In this document: in pieces, positions 26,881-35,366 of the stretch
How positions within the stretch are numbered: the stretch's first letter is position 1
Layout of the letters: each line of letters starts with the position of its first letter
NCBI RefSeq assembly: GCF_003751605.1
Contig: NZ_RJVJ01000005.1
Location: forward strand, 88,041 to 152,040
Reading direction: 5' to 3'
Source: Kitasatospora cineracea
Lineage (GTDB): Bacteria; Actinomycetota; Actinomycetes; Streptomycetales; Streptomycetaceae
Length of the DNA stretch: 64,000 nucleotides
Program-made: the position numbers and the translations under genes
The notes under the pieces: model-generated
Databases searched by the model: none
Seen by the model: only the letters and a program-made list of their open reading frames with translations
Told to the model about the DNA's origin: nothing

Positions 26881-27909
26881 ATGACCGGGTCGACGGCGGG
26901 AACGATGGACGGGAGGCCGGGCGGGCCGAGCCCGGCGGAGCTGCGGGAGCTGGTCGCGGCGGCCGGGGCCGCGCCGTCGCTGCACAACGCGCAGCCGTGG
27001 TGGTTCCGGCCGGCCGGGGACGGGCCCGGGGTGCTGGTGTTCGCCGACCCGGCGCGGGCGGTGCCGCTGGCGGACCCGGACGGGCGGGGCATGCTGCTGT
27101 CGGTCGGGGCGGCACTGTTCAACCTGCGGGTGGCGGCGGCCCGACTCGGGTTTCCCGTCGAGGAGTTGGACCTGGCGCCGGGCCCGGTCGAGCCGGCCGA
27201 ACCGGTGGCGGTGGTGCGCTTCGGGCCGCGCGGAGCTCCCCAGGAGCCGGGCGATCTGGCCGAGTTGGCCGAGGCGATCGGCCAACGGCACTCCAGCCGC
27301 GAGCCGTTCGGGAACCGGGACGTGCCCGAGGCGGTGATCGGTGAGCTGATCGAGGCCGCCGCCGACGAGGATACCGTGCTGGACGTACTGGAGGAGGCCG
27401 AGGCGCGCCGGGTGCTGGCGCTGACCGCGGAGGCCGAGGCCCGGATCGCCGGGGACGCCGCCCGCCGGGCGGAGACCGGGAGTTGGCTGCGCGCGGCCTC
27501 GGCCGCCCGCCTCGAGGACGGCATCCCGGAACGGGCGCTCGGCCCGCAGGACCACGAAGCCCGGGTCCCCGTACGGGACTTCGCCGGGCGCGGGCCCGTG
27601 CACGCGGAGCGCTTCGAGGCGCTGCCGCAGCTGGCGACCATCGCCACCCGGGGCGACACGGTGGCGGACTGGCTGCGGGCCGGGCAGGCGATGGAACGGG
27701 TCTGGCTGGTGGCGACCGCCCGCGGGCTGCGGGTCTCGGTGCTCCACCAGGCCGTCGAACTGCCGCAGACCCGTTGGCGGTTGCGCGACCCCGACAGCGG
27801 CGTCGGCACCGTCCAGGTGGTGCTGCGGGTCGGCTACGGCCCGCCCGGGGCGGCCACCCCGCGCCGTAGCGTCGACGACCTGCTGCGCGACCCGGCCGGG
27901 GACCGCTGA
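26881..27909 (+). CDS. Acg-type nitroreductase-family FMN-binding protein
   Basis: 342 residues. AAAGAAPSLHNAQPWWFRP is the FMN-binding N-terminus of the Acg/nitroreductase family, with RHSSREPFGNRDVP in the middle and TVADWLRAGQAMERVWLVATARGL near the C-terminus. Mycobacterial Acg is a stress-induced protein under DosR that lacks reductase activity and may store flavin; the same could hold here. Start ATG 26881 is preceded by GGAGTGATCCGCG. It stands between a heptad repeat and a DUF5713 gene. Confidence 0.82.
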   Translation: MTGSTAGTMDGRPGGPSPAELRELVAAAGAAPSLHNAQPWWFRPAGDGPGVLVFADPARAVPLADPDGRGMLLSVGAALFNLRVAAARLGFPVEELDLAPGPVEPAEPVAVVRFGPRGAPQEPGDLAELAEAIGQRHSSREPFGNRDVPEAVIGELIEAAADEDTVLDVLEEAEARRVLALTAEAEARIAGDAARRAETGSWLRAASAARLEDGIPERALGPQDHEARVPVRDFAGRGPVHAERFEALPQLATIATRGDTVADWLRAGQAMERVWLVATARGLRVSVLHQAVELPQTRWRLRDPDSGVGTVQVVLRVGYGPPGAATPRRSVDDLLRDPAGDR

Positions 27910-28050
27910 CGGCGCCCCGTTCGGGAGGGGCTCCGGCGGGTTCCGGCTGCTGTCGGTCTGCCGCCGACCTGCTGTCGGCCTGTTGTCGGTGGGCGGGGGC
28001 ATCATCGGCCGGAGGACTTCCCCAGTGGACCCGGTGGACGGAGCGGCGGC

Positions 28051-28392
28051 ATGGCGATCACGAACGAGCGGATGGCGGGGTACGAGTTCCTGCGCCCGAT
28101 GCGCGGGGACGGGTACTACCCGGCGCACCTGGTGGCCAAGGGCGGCGACATCCTGCACGCGCTGTGCGAGCGGATCGAGGCCGAACCTCCGCGCGGGTTG
28201 GAGGAGTTGTACGTGCTGACGCACGCCGCGACGGAGCAGTTCAACCTGCTGGCGGAGGAGTTCTACGCGGCCGACAGCGATATCGAGACCGTCGCGCGCG
28301 ACACGATCGCGGTGGACTTCGGGTACCTCGCCGGGGCGTACGGCTTCCCGGACGCCGACCTGGAGGAACTGGTCGAACCCCGCGACTGGTGA
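28051..28392 (+). CDS. DUF5713 family protein
   Basis: 113 residues, acidic and soluble. The pattern ERMAGYEFLRPMRGDGYYPAHLVAKGGDILHALCERIE followed by THAATEQFNLLAEEFYAADSDIETVARDTIAVDF identifies the DUF5713 family, of unknown function, in which conserved acidic residues lie on predicted helices. Start ATG 28051 follows GGAGCGGCGG. It is convergent with the methyltransferase downstream, 25 bases away. Confidence 0.75.
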   Translation: MAITNERMAGYEFLRPMRGDGYYPAHLVAKGGDILHALCERIEAEPPRGLEELYVLTHAATEQFNLLAEEFYAADSDIETVARDTIAVDFGYLAGAYGFPDADLEELVEPRDW

Positions 28393-28417
28393 GGCCGCGG
28401 GGCCGGTCCGGGGGCGC

Positions 28418-29254
28418 TCAGCGGGTGGCGGACGCCAGCAGGGCGCGGTGCGGGAGCAGCAGGGCGTCCGGCTGCGCCGGGTCGGTGCGGTACTCCTCGG
28501 CGAGCCGCTCGTAGTGGCGGCGGGCCTCGGCCCGGACGGCGGGCGGCTGGGCGAGCAGGGTCAGTCCGACGGTGGCGACCCCGGCTGCCGGGCCGCTCCA
28601 CCACTCGTCCAGGGTGGTGGCGTGGTCGAAGTCGAGGGTGCGGCCGTGGGCGTCGCGCAGTCCGGCGGTGGTGAGCAGCCCGGCCAGCCCCTCGGGGGTG
28701 CGGGCGAAGTCGTCGGCCGGGTCGAGCGGCCCCAGGTGCGGCGGACGGACCGCGCCGGCCGCCTGCAGGGCGCGCGGGAGCAGCGTCTGCCCCGGGGCGG
28801 GGCTGCCCGACCAGATGGTGACGGCGAGCCGACCGCCCGGGCGCAGCACGCGCCGCAGCTCGGCCAGCGCGAGCAGCGGCCGACCGACGTGGTTGAGGAC
28901 GAAGTTGGCCACCACCGCGTCGAACTCGCCCTCCGGGAACGGCAGTTCGGGGAGGGTGGCGAGGCCGCTGCGGGCCTGCGGGACGTTGCGGCGGACGAGT
29001 TCGAGCATGCTCGGCTCGGCGTCGACGGCAGTGACCAGGGCGCCGCGGGCCACCGCCGCCGCGGCGACGGTGCCCGGCCCGGTGCCGACGTCCAGCACCC
29101 GGTGGTGCGCGGACACGCCTGCCGCGTCCAGGAGTCGGCCCGCCGGGCGGGCGCAGAGCCGGCCGAACGAGGCGGCGTAGACGGCGCCGTGCCCGGCCCA
29201 GGCGGTGCGCTCGTTGGTGTCGAAGGCCGTGGTCGGCGGTGCGCTCTGCGGCAC
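28418..29254 (-). CDS. Class I SAM-dependent methyltransferase
   Basis: 278 residues. The SAM-binding motif I is RVLDVGTGPGTVAAAA (about 52-67), the acidic residue of motif II is in VTAVDAEPSM, and motif post-I to IV includes PFPEGEFDAVVANFVLNHV. This is the methyltransf_11/25 group, usually acting on small molecules. Start ATG 29254. Its C-terminal half is Ala/Leu-rich and specific. No neighbour reveals the substrate. Confidence 0.85.
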   Translation of the reverse strand: MPQSAPPTTAFDTNERTAWAGHGAVYAASFGRLCARPAGRLLDAAGVSAHHRVLDVGTGPGTVAAAAVARGALVTAVDAEPSMLELVRRNVPQARSGLATLPELPFPEGEFDAVVANFVLNHVGRPLLALAELRRVLRPGGRLAVTIWSGSPAPGQTLLPRALQAAGAVRPPHLGPLDPADDFARTPEGLAGLLTTAGLRDAHGRTLDFDHATTLDEWWSGPAAGVATVGLTLLAQPPAVRAEARRHYERLAEEYRTDPAQPDALLLPHRALLASATR

Positions 29255-29333
29255 AAGTACCCCCTCGTTCCGGTGCTCTGTGGGCGATCGTAGCGAGGAG
29301 GGCGGGACGGGCGGGGCGGGGGTGGGGACGGCG

Positions 29334-29364
29334 GAAGGGCGCGACCGGGGTGGTCGCGCCCTTC
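29334..29364. terminator. Hairpin terminator downstream of etfA
   Basis: Perfect 13-bp stem (29334-29346 with 29352-29364) and a five-base loop, 25 bases after the etfA stop codon on the minus strand. Confidence 0.65.
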
Positions 29365-29388
29365 GGACGGGGCCGGGACGGCTGTGGG

Positions 29389-30345
29389 TCAGCCGGCCTT
29401 GACCTCGCCGGTGAGCTGGGGGAGGACGGTGAAGAGGTCGCCGACGACGCCGTAGTCGACGAGTTCGAAGATGGGGGCTTCGGGGTCCTTGTTGACGGCG
29501 ACGATGGTCTTGCTGGTCTGCATGCCGGCGCGGTGCTGGATGGCGCCGGAGATGCCGGCGGCGACGTAGAGCTGGGGGGAGACCTGCTTGCCGGTCTGGC
29601 CGACCTGGCTGCTGTGGGGGTACCAGCCGGCGTCGACGGCGGCGCGGGAGGCGCCGACGGCGGCGCCGAGGGCGTCGGCGAGGTCCTCGACGACGGTGAA
29701 GCCGTCGGCGGCGCCGACGCCGCGGCCGCCGGAGACCACGATGGCGGCCTCGGTCAGCTCGGGGCGGCCGGTGGACACGCGCGGGGTGCGGGCGGTGACG
29801 GTGGCAGCGTTGCCGCTGAGTGCCACGGTGACGTTCTGCACCTCGCCGGCGGCGGGGGCGGGCTCGGGGGCGGTGCTGTTGGGCTTGACGGTGATGACCG
29901 GGGCGCCGGTGGTGACGGTCGACTTGACCTGGAAGGACGCGGCGAACGCCGACTGGGTGGCGACGGGGCCGCCGGTGCCCTGTTCGACGTCGACGGCGTC
30001 GGTGATCAGGCCGGAGCCCAGGCGCAGGGCGGTGCGGGCGGCGACCTCCTTGTTCTCGCCGGAGGAGGTGACCAGGACGGCGGCGGCGCCGGTGTCCTTG
30101 GCGATCTGGGTCAGCGCGTCGACCTTGGGCACCACCAGCTGGGAGGTGAACTCCTCGGCGTCGGCGGTGTAGACCTTGGCGGCGCCGTACTCGGCGGCCT
30201 TGGCGGCGATGTCGGCGGCGGCCGGGCCGGCGCCGAGGACGACGGCGGAGGGGGTGCCCAGGCGGCGGGCGAGGGTCAGCAGTTCGAGGGCGGGCTTGCG
30301 CACGGCGCCGTCGGCGTGGTCGACGAGGACCAGGATCTCGGTCAT
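29389..30345 (-). CDS. etfA: Electron transfer flavoprotein alpha subunit
   Basis: 318 residues, complete. The C-terminal FAD domain is clear: VVSGGRGVGAADGFTVVEDLADALGAAVGASRAAVDAGWYP, then SQVGQTGKQVSPQLYVAAGISGAIQHRAGMQ and IVAVNKDPEAPIFELVDYGVVGDLF. With EtfB it accepts electrons from acyl-CoA and related dehydrogenases and passes them to the quinone pool. It follows etfB on the same strand with a 182-base gap that contains a duplicated GGCCGCCGGTCGAGC, wider than usual for this pair. Confidence 0.95.
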   Translation of the reverse strand: MTEILVLVDHADGAVRKPALELLTLARRLGTPSAVVLGAGPAAADIAAKAAEYGAAKVYTADAEEFTSQLVVPKVDALTQIAKDTGAAAVLVTSSGENKEVAARTALRLGSGLITDAVDVEQGTGGPVATQSAFAASFQVKSTVTTGAPVITVKPNSTAPEPAPAAGEVQNVTVALSGNAATVTARTPRVSTGRPELTEAAIVVSGGRGVGAADGFTVVEDLADALGAAVGASRAAVDAGWYPHSSQVGQTGKQVSPQLYVAAGISGAIQHRAGMQTSKTIVAVNKDPEAPIFELVDYGVVGDLFTVLPQLTGEVKAG

Positions 30346-30527
30346 GGTCGGTGGCTCCTGGGGATGCGTGAAAGAAGGGGTGACGGGCCGTCAGGTGGGC
30401 TTTCCTGCGGCGGCGTTGTCCATCGACGGGGTGCTCCGGCCGGGTCGGCCGCCGGTCGAGCGGCCGCCGGTCGAGCGACTGGGGCTCGGAGTGGCGGCCG
30501 CCGGGCCGGGCGCGGTGGCGCGGTCGG

Positions 30528-31319
30528 TCAGATGAACTTCTGCTCGGCGAGGTAGGCGGCGAGCTGCTTGCCGCCCTCGCCCTCGTCGGTCACGATGACG
30601 CCCTTGGTGCGGGCGGGGCGGGCGGTGACGTCCTCGACCTTCGTCCAGGCGCCGGCCAGGCCGACGGTGTCGGCGTCGATGCCCAGGTCGTCCAGGTCCA
30701 GGGACTGCACCGGCTTCTTCTTCGCCGCCATGATGCCCTTGAACGAGGGGTAGCGGGCCTCGCCGGACTGGTCGGTGACCGAGACCACCGCGGGCAGCGC
30801 CGCCTCGACCTGCTCGGTGGCCGCGTCGCCGTCCCGGCGACCGCTCACCCTGCCCCCGGCCACCGCCACCTCCGACAGCAGCGTGGCCTGCGGCACGCCC
30901 AGGCGCTCGGCCAGCAGCGCGGGCAGCACGCCCATGGTGCCGTCGGTGGAGGCCATGCCGCACACCACCAGGTCGTAGCCGGTCTTCTCCAGCGCGGCCG
31001 CCAGGATCGCCGAGGTCCCGAGCGCGTCCGTGCCGTGGATGTCGTCGTCGTTGACGTGCACGGCCTTGTCCGCGCCCATCGACAGCGCCTTGCGCAGCGC
31101 GTCCTTCGCGTCGTCCGGGCCCACGGTGAGCACCGTCACCTCGGCGCCCTCGTTGGCCTCCGCGATCCGCAGCGCCTGCTCGACGCCGTACTCGTCCAGC
31201 TCCGACAGGAGGCCGTCCACGCCCTCCCGGTCGGTGGTGGCATCGTCCGCGAAGCGACGGTCACCGGTCGCGTCGGGCACGTACTTCACACAGACAACGA
31301 TCCTCAAGCTCACGGCCAC
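30528..31319 (-). CDS. etfB: Electron transfer flavoprotein beta subunit
   Basis: 263 residues. VCVKYVPDATGDR at the start, ALRIAEANEGAEVTVLTVGPDDAKDALRKALSMGADKAVHV and DLVVCGMASTDGTMGVLPALLAERLG are typical; the latter holds the AMP site. Two GTG starts are six bases apart: 31319 (four bases after AAGGA) and 31313, which gives the usual VSLRIVV N-terminus. The reported start is the first; the second may be the one used. Partner of etfA downstream. Confidence 0.93.
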   Translation of the reverse strand: MAVSLRIVVCVKYVPDATGDRRFADDATTDREGVDGLLSELDEYGVEQALRIAEANEGAEVTVLTVGPDDAKDALRKALSMGADKAVHVNDDDIHGTDALGTSAILAAALEKTGYDLVVCGMASTDGTMGVLPALLAERLGVPQATLLSEVAVAGGRVSGRRDGDAATEQVEAALPAVVSVTDQSGEARYPSFKGIMAAKKKPVQSLDLDDLGIDADTVGLAGAWTKVEDVTARPARTKGVIVTDEGEGGKQLAAYLAEQKFI

Positions 31320-31409
31320 CTTGTCCTTTCATGCGGGAGGGAACTGAGTACCCCCACTAGACCACACTCCGTGCCATGGATCCACTCTTGCGGGGGTGTG
31401 AGGGGGGAC

Positions 31410-31883
31410 TCAGTTCCCAGTGGGCGGGGCCGGGCGGCGGGTACGGGCGGGCGCGGGCACGGGGTGGAGGCCGGCGGCCCAGCGCAGCGAGTACCAGGAG
31501 AGGGCGGCGAGCAGGGCGGCGCTGGGGAGTTCGGCGGCGTAGGCGAGGAGCTCGGCGGTGCGGAAGGCCTCGCCGCGGTGGGCGGACCAGAGGTCGAAGA
31601 AGGCGTCCATGCCGAGCAGGACGGCGGTCGCGGAGGCGATCGGGCTGGTGGTGCGGTGGCGGCGGCGGACCAGGGCGGCGAGCAGCAGCAGCGAGGCGGC
31701 CTCGATCAGGTCGAGCCAGACCCAGGCGTTGGAGAGGTTGCGGGCCCCGAAGTGGCCCCGGACGTTCAGGGCGAGGTCGACGATCCAGGGCAGCAGCAGG
31801 ACGGCGGCGACCCGGAAGGCGATCGACAGCAGGCGCAGCAGTGCGTCCTCGTGGTTGGCCAGGGCCTTGCGGAGAGCGGGCAC
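31410..31883 (-). CDS. Four-helix integral membrane protein, unknown
   Basis: 157 residues. Four hydrophobic segments (about 20-40, 62-76, 85-100, 112-132) separated by charged loops such as RRRHRTTSPIAS. Sequence includes NLSNAWVWLDLIEAASLLLLAALV. No known family. A start at ATG 31883 precedes the conserved-looking amphipathic N-terminus MPALRKALANHEDALLRLLS. Located upstream of etfB on the same strand but separated by its own 90-base gap. Confidence 0.6.
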   Translation of the reverse strand: MPALRKALANHEDALLRLLSIAFRVAAVLLLPWIVDLALNVRGHFGARNLSNAWVWLDLIEAASLLLLAALVRRRHRTTSPIASATAVLLGMDAFFDLWSAHRGEAFRTAELLAYAAELPSAALLAALSWYSLRWAAGLHPVPAPARTRRPAPPTGN

Positions 31884-32031
31884 GCCGCGATCATAGGGCT
31901 GACGGCGCGTCAGGTTTGTCAGGCCGCTGGACGAATGCGGCGGATGGAACGGGCGGAACGGGTGGAAGGCGGACGCGGGCGGGGCCGCCGCGTGCGGGCG
32001 GGCACGGCGGCGGCCCCGGGGGCGGGTGCGG

Positions 32032-33681
32032 TCAGCCCTTGCGGCGCAGGCGGAGGGTGGAGTCGCGGTGCGGGCGGGCGTCCGGGTCGGTGACGGGGTG
32101 CCCGGGGTGGTCGTGCCGGGCGTGCTCCTCGGCGAGTTCGACGGTCCAGCCGGACGGGTCGAGCCGCAGGGCGGCGAGCATCTCTTCGGGGGTGGGGAAG
32201 TGCATGTCGGGGTGCGGGTGGTCGTGCTTGGCCGGGAACGCGGCGTGGCTGGTGATCAGCAGCGTGCCGTCGGGGTCGACGGCCGCGGCGGCCCGGCGCA
32301 GCACCCGCTCGCGCGGGAACTCGGCGGGGGAGTGCAGGAACTGCGCCGAGACCAGGTCGTACCCGCCGGACGGGAAGGCGTGCGCCAGGTCGACGCGCTG
32401 CCAGTCGATCCGGTCGGCGACGCCCTCGACGGCGGCCCGGGCGGCCGCCCGGTCGAGCGCGACCTGCGAGATGTCGACGGCGGTGACCTGCCAGCCCTGC
32501 TTGGCCAGCCAGATCGCGTCCCCGCCCTCGCCGCAGCCCAGGTCCAGCGCCCGGCCGGGCGCCAGGCCGGCGGCCTGCACGGTCAGTGAGGCGTTCGGGC
32601 GGCCGCTCCAGATCTGCTCGCTCTCGCCGTACCGCTTCTCCCAGAACTCGACCGCGTCGACGGCCAGCCGGGTCTCCTCGGCGACCAGGTCGGCGTTGAT
32701 CGCGGCGGCCGCCCGCAGTCCGTCCGCGGCGGCGATGGCGACCTGAGCGGCCGGGTCGGTCAGGTTGCCCGCCGCCCAGACGCCGGGGACGCCGGTGGCG
32801 CCCGTCGGGTCGGTGGTGGCCAGCCGGGTGGCGAACCGGACGCCACCGAAGTCCAGGTCGGTGGCCGCCAGGCCCAGCTCGGCCAGGAACGGCGCGGTCA
32901 CCGTCATCTCGGTGCCGACGGCCAGCGCCTCGCAGGCCACCACGGTGCCGTCGGCCAGCCGGACCCCGGTCAGCCCGGCGCCGTCGGTGGCGCTGTCGGG
33001 GCCGTCCTCGGGCAGCAGCGCGGCCACCTCGCCGGGCACCACGGTCACGCCGCGGGCGGCCAGTTCGCGCCGCTGCTGCTCGTCGAACGGCGCGCTGGTG
33101 TGCGCGAGCAGCGTGACGTCGTCGCTCCACTGCCGCCACAGCAGGGCCTGGTGGACGGCGATGGCCGGGTTGGTGGCCAGCACGGCGATCTTCCGGTCGC
33201 GGACCTCCCAGCCGTGGCAGTACGGGCAGTGCACCACCTGGTGCCCCCAGCGCTCGGCCAGGCCGGGCACCTCGGGCAGCAGGTCGGTGGTGCCGGTGGT
33301 CAGCAGCAGCCGGCGGGCGTGCACGGCGGTGCCGTCGGACAGTTCGGCGCGGAAGCCGCCGTCCTCCTCGCGGTGGATGCCGAGCACCTCCGCGTCGTGG
33401 AACTCGCCGCCGTACGAGGCGACTTCGGCCCGGCCCAGGGCGACCAGCTCGGCGGGCGGGAGGCCCTCGCGGCCGAGCAGGCCGTGGATGCCCTCGGCGG
33501 GCGCGTTGCGCGGGCGGCCCGCGTCGACCACCAGGACGGAGCGGCGGGCCCGGGCCAGGGTGAGGGCGCCGCTGAGCCCGGCGGCGCCGCCTCCGACGAC
33601 CAGGACGTCGTGGTGGCGGGCGGGGCGCGAGGGCTGCTGCGGGTGCTGCTGGGAGTGCTCGTGCGGGTGCGTCGTGGTCAT
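32032..33681 (-). CDS. Fusion of thioredoxin-reductase-like FAD oxidoreductase and SAM methyltransferase
   Basis: 549 residues. Residues about 25-335 form a two-dinucleotide fold: DVLVVGGGAAGLSGALTLARA for FAD, HCPYCHGWEV with the redox CxxC, IAVLATNPAI for NADPH and VPGVWAAGNLTDPAAQ at the end. Residues about 345-549 form a class I methyltransferase with ALDLGCGEGGDAIWLAKQGW as motif I. Both domains look intact, so one chain should reduce and methylate, perhaps a thiol or selenium/tellurium compound; that is inference from the pairing. A histidine-rich tail of the N-terminus (HPHEHSQQHPQQ) could bind metal. Divergent from the Xre-cupin gene 107 bases away. Confidence 0.85.
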   Translation of the reverse strand: MTTTHPHEHSQQHPQQPSRPARHHDVLVVGGGAAGLSGALTLARARRSVLVVDAGRPRNAPAEGIHGLLGREGLPPAELVALGRAEVASYGGEFHDAEVLGIHREEDGGFRAELSDGTAVHARRLLLTTGTTDLLPEVPGLAERWGHQVVHCPYCHGWEVRDRKIAVLATNPAIAVHQALLWRQWSDDVTLLAHTSAPFDEQQRRELAARGVTVVPGEVAALLPEDGPDSATDGAGLTGVRLADGTVVACEALAVGTEMTVTAPFLAELGLAATDLDFGGVRFATRLATTDPTGATGVPGVWAAGNLTDPAAQVAIAAADGLRAAAAINADLVAEETRLAVDAVEFWEKRYGESEQIWSGRPNASLTVQAAGLAPGRALDLGCGEGGDAIWLAKQGWQVTAVDISQVALDRAAARAAVEGVADRIDWQRVDLAHAFPSGGYDLVSAQFLHSPAEFPRERVLRRAAAAVDPDGTLLITSHAAFPAKHDHPHPDMHFPTPEEMLAALRLDPSGWTVELAEEHARHDHPGHPVTDPDARPHRDSTLRLRRKG

Positions 33682-33787
33682 GCTCCGATGGTGCGCCGGG
33701 TTCGCCGGATTGACAAACAATGTTGCTGAGGTAGCAAATGGAGGGGTGGCAGATGGAGGAGTGGCGAAGCCGGAGAGGAGCGAGGCG

Positions 33788-34390
33788 ATGGGCGAGGACT
33801 TCGAGGCGGTGCTGACGGGAGTCGGCCCCCGGCTGCGGGCGATCCGGCAGCAGCACGGCACCACGCTGGCGCAGCTGAGCGAGCAGACCGGCATCTCGGT
33901 CAGCACGCTGTCCCGGCTGGAGTCCGGCGGGCGGCGGCCGACCCTGGAACTGCTGCTGCCGCTGGCCCGCGCGCACGGCGTGGCGCTGGACGAACTGGTC
34001 GACGCCCCGCCCACCGGCGACCCCCGGGTGCGGCTGCGCCCGTTCGTCCGGCACGGCTGGACGTACCTGCCGCTGGCCCGCAACCTCGGCGGCATGCAGG
34101 CGTACAAGATGGTCGTCCCCGCGGGCAGCAGTCGGGAGAACTGCGAGCAGCGCACCCACGAGGGCCACGAGTGGCTGTACGTGCTCTCCGGGGAGCTGCT
34201 GCTGAAGCTGGGCGAGCACGAGGTGGTGCTGAAGGCGGGCGAGGCGGCGGAGTTCGACACCCGGACGCCGCACCTGTTCACCAACGCGGGCCGGGTGCCG
34301 GTGGAGTTCCTCAGCCTGTTCGGCCCGCAGGGGGAGCGGGTGCACGTGCGGGCCAGGACCGCGAACAAGGCTGCGAGGGAAGAGGACTGA
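33788..34390 (+). CDS. Xre-family regulator with C-terminal cupin domain
   Basis: 200 residues. Helix-turn-helix at about 14-65: LRAIRQQHGTTLAQLSEQTGISVSTLSRLESGGRRPTLELL. Residues about 105-190 are a cupin with NCEQRTHEGHEWLYVLSGELLLKLGEHE, a ligand- or metal-binding pocket. Start ATG 33788 has GAGGAG seven bases before. It almost certainly regulates the divergent oxidoreductase-methyltransferase; the intervening 106 bases include the AT-rich ACAAACAATGTTGCTGAGGTAGC stretch, unusual for this genome and a good operator candidate. Confidence 0.87.
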   Translation: MGEDFEAVLTGVGPRLRAIRQQHGTTLAQLSEQTGISVSTLSRLESGGRRPTLELLLPLARAHGVALDELVDAPPTGDPRVRLRPFVRHGWTYLPLARNLGGMQAYKMVVPAGSSRENCEQRTHEGHEWLYVLSGELLLKLGEHEVVLKAGEAAEFDTRTPHLFTNAGRVPVEFLSLFGPQGERVHVRARTANKAAREED

Positions 34391-34404
34391 CGGACCGTCA
34401 GCGC

Positions 34405-34438
34405 GGAACGCCGCGCCCGAGGGGTGGGCGCGGCGTCC
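34405..34438. terminator. Hairpin terminator after the Xre-cupin gene
   Basis: Arms 34405-34418 and 34426-34438 pair over 13 bases with one bulge around a seven-base loop, between convergent genes. Confidence 0.55.
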
Positions 34439-34482
34439 GGGTGTGCGGGGTGCGGTGATGTGCACCGCGGGTGGTGGCGGCG

Positions 34483-35142
34483 TCAGTTGACGAAGACGGT
34501 GCCGCCCAGGGTGGTGTCGGTGACCGGGCCGTAGGACGCCGAGAAGCTGATGCTGGCGAAGCAGATGCTCGGGCCGGTCAGCTTGGTGAAGGCCTGGTTG
34601 GCCATGTTGATCTGCGGCGGGGTGTTGGTGGCGTTGCCGTTGAGGGCGCCGCCGGTCGAGGAGTAGGTGCACAGGGCGTTGCCGGCCAGGGTCTTGAGGC
34701 TGACCGCGGCCTGGATGGAGCCGCTCAGGCTGACCGGGAACCCGGCGGAGTCGGAGATGCTCAGGGTGTAGGGCAGGTTGTTCATGGTGAGGCTGTTCAC
34801 GCCGGTGACGCCCACCACGTTGGAGGTGCAGCCCGAGAAGGTCAGGGTGCCGACCGGGCCGGACGCGGTGGCGGAGCCGGTGGCGAGCGGGTTGGCGGCG
34901 ACGCTGCCGCCGATGGTGGAGCCGGAGCACTTGACGCCGGTGGTGGTGCCCGGGTTGTACATGGTGGCGTAGGTGCCGCTGACCAGGTTCGCGGCCAGCG
35001 TGTCGCCGACCCCGACGGCCGTGCCGGTACCGGCGATGGTCAGCACCGGGGTGCCGGCCGCGCTGGCCGGGACGGCCGGGAGGACGAGCAGGGCGCCGGC
35101 GGCGGTGAGGGCCGCGAGGCCGGCGGCGAGGCGGTTGCGCAT
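34483..35142 (-). CDS. Secreted protein, beta-rich, unknown
   Basis: 219 residues. A Sec-type signal peptide (MRNRLAAGLAALTAAGALLVLPAVPASA, cleavage near residue 29) is followed by a Thr/Ser/Gly-rich domain with alternating hydrophobic residues, suggesting beta strands, and four cysteines (in VKCSGS, FSGCTS, NALCTY, SICFAS) that could make two disulfides. No motif known to me. Start ATG 35142 follows GGAAGGAA. It lies next to another secreted protein on the same strand and to the DUF6230/DUF6114 pair across the promoter region. Confidence 0.65.
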   Translation of the reverse strand: MRNRLAAGLAALTAAGALLVLPAVPASAAGTPVLTIAGTGTAVGVGDTLAANLVSGTYATMYNPGTTTGVKCSGSTIGGSVAANPLATGSATASGPVGTLTFSGCTSNVVGVTGVNSLTMNNLPYTLSISDSAGFPVSLSGSIQAAVSLKTLAGNALCTYSSTGGALNGNATNTPPQINMANQAFTKLTGPSICFASISFSASYGPVTDTTLGGTVFVN

Positions 35143-35366
35143 GAGGGTGTTCCTTCCGGTGGGTGGGGCGGAGCGGACGGAGCTGCCCCGGCGCGGTCGC
35201 CGGAGCGCGTGCGGGCCCCGCGCTGGGGACGGGGGCGGGCACGGGTTCGTGGGGGAGGGTGGAGCGGACGGAACGGGGTGGCGCTGGACGGCCCGGTGGG
35301 ACGGAGCGGAACGGGACGGGGCGGGTGCGGACCGGCGGGACCGGGTGGGTGCGGGACGGCGGGCCG

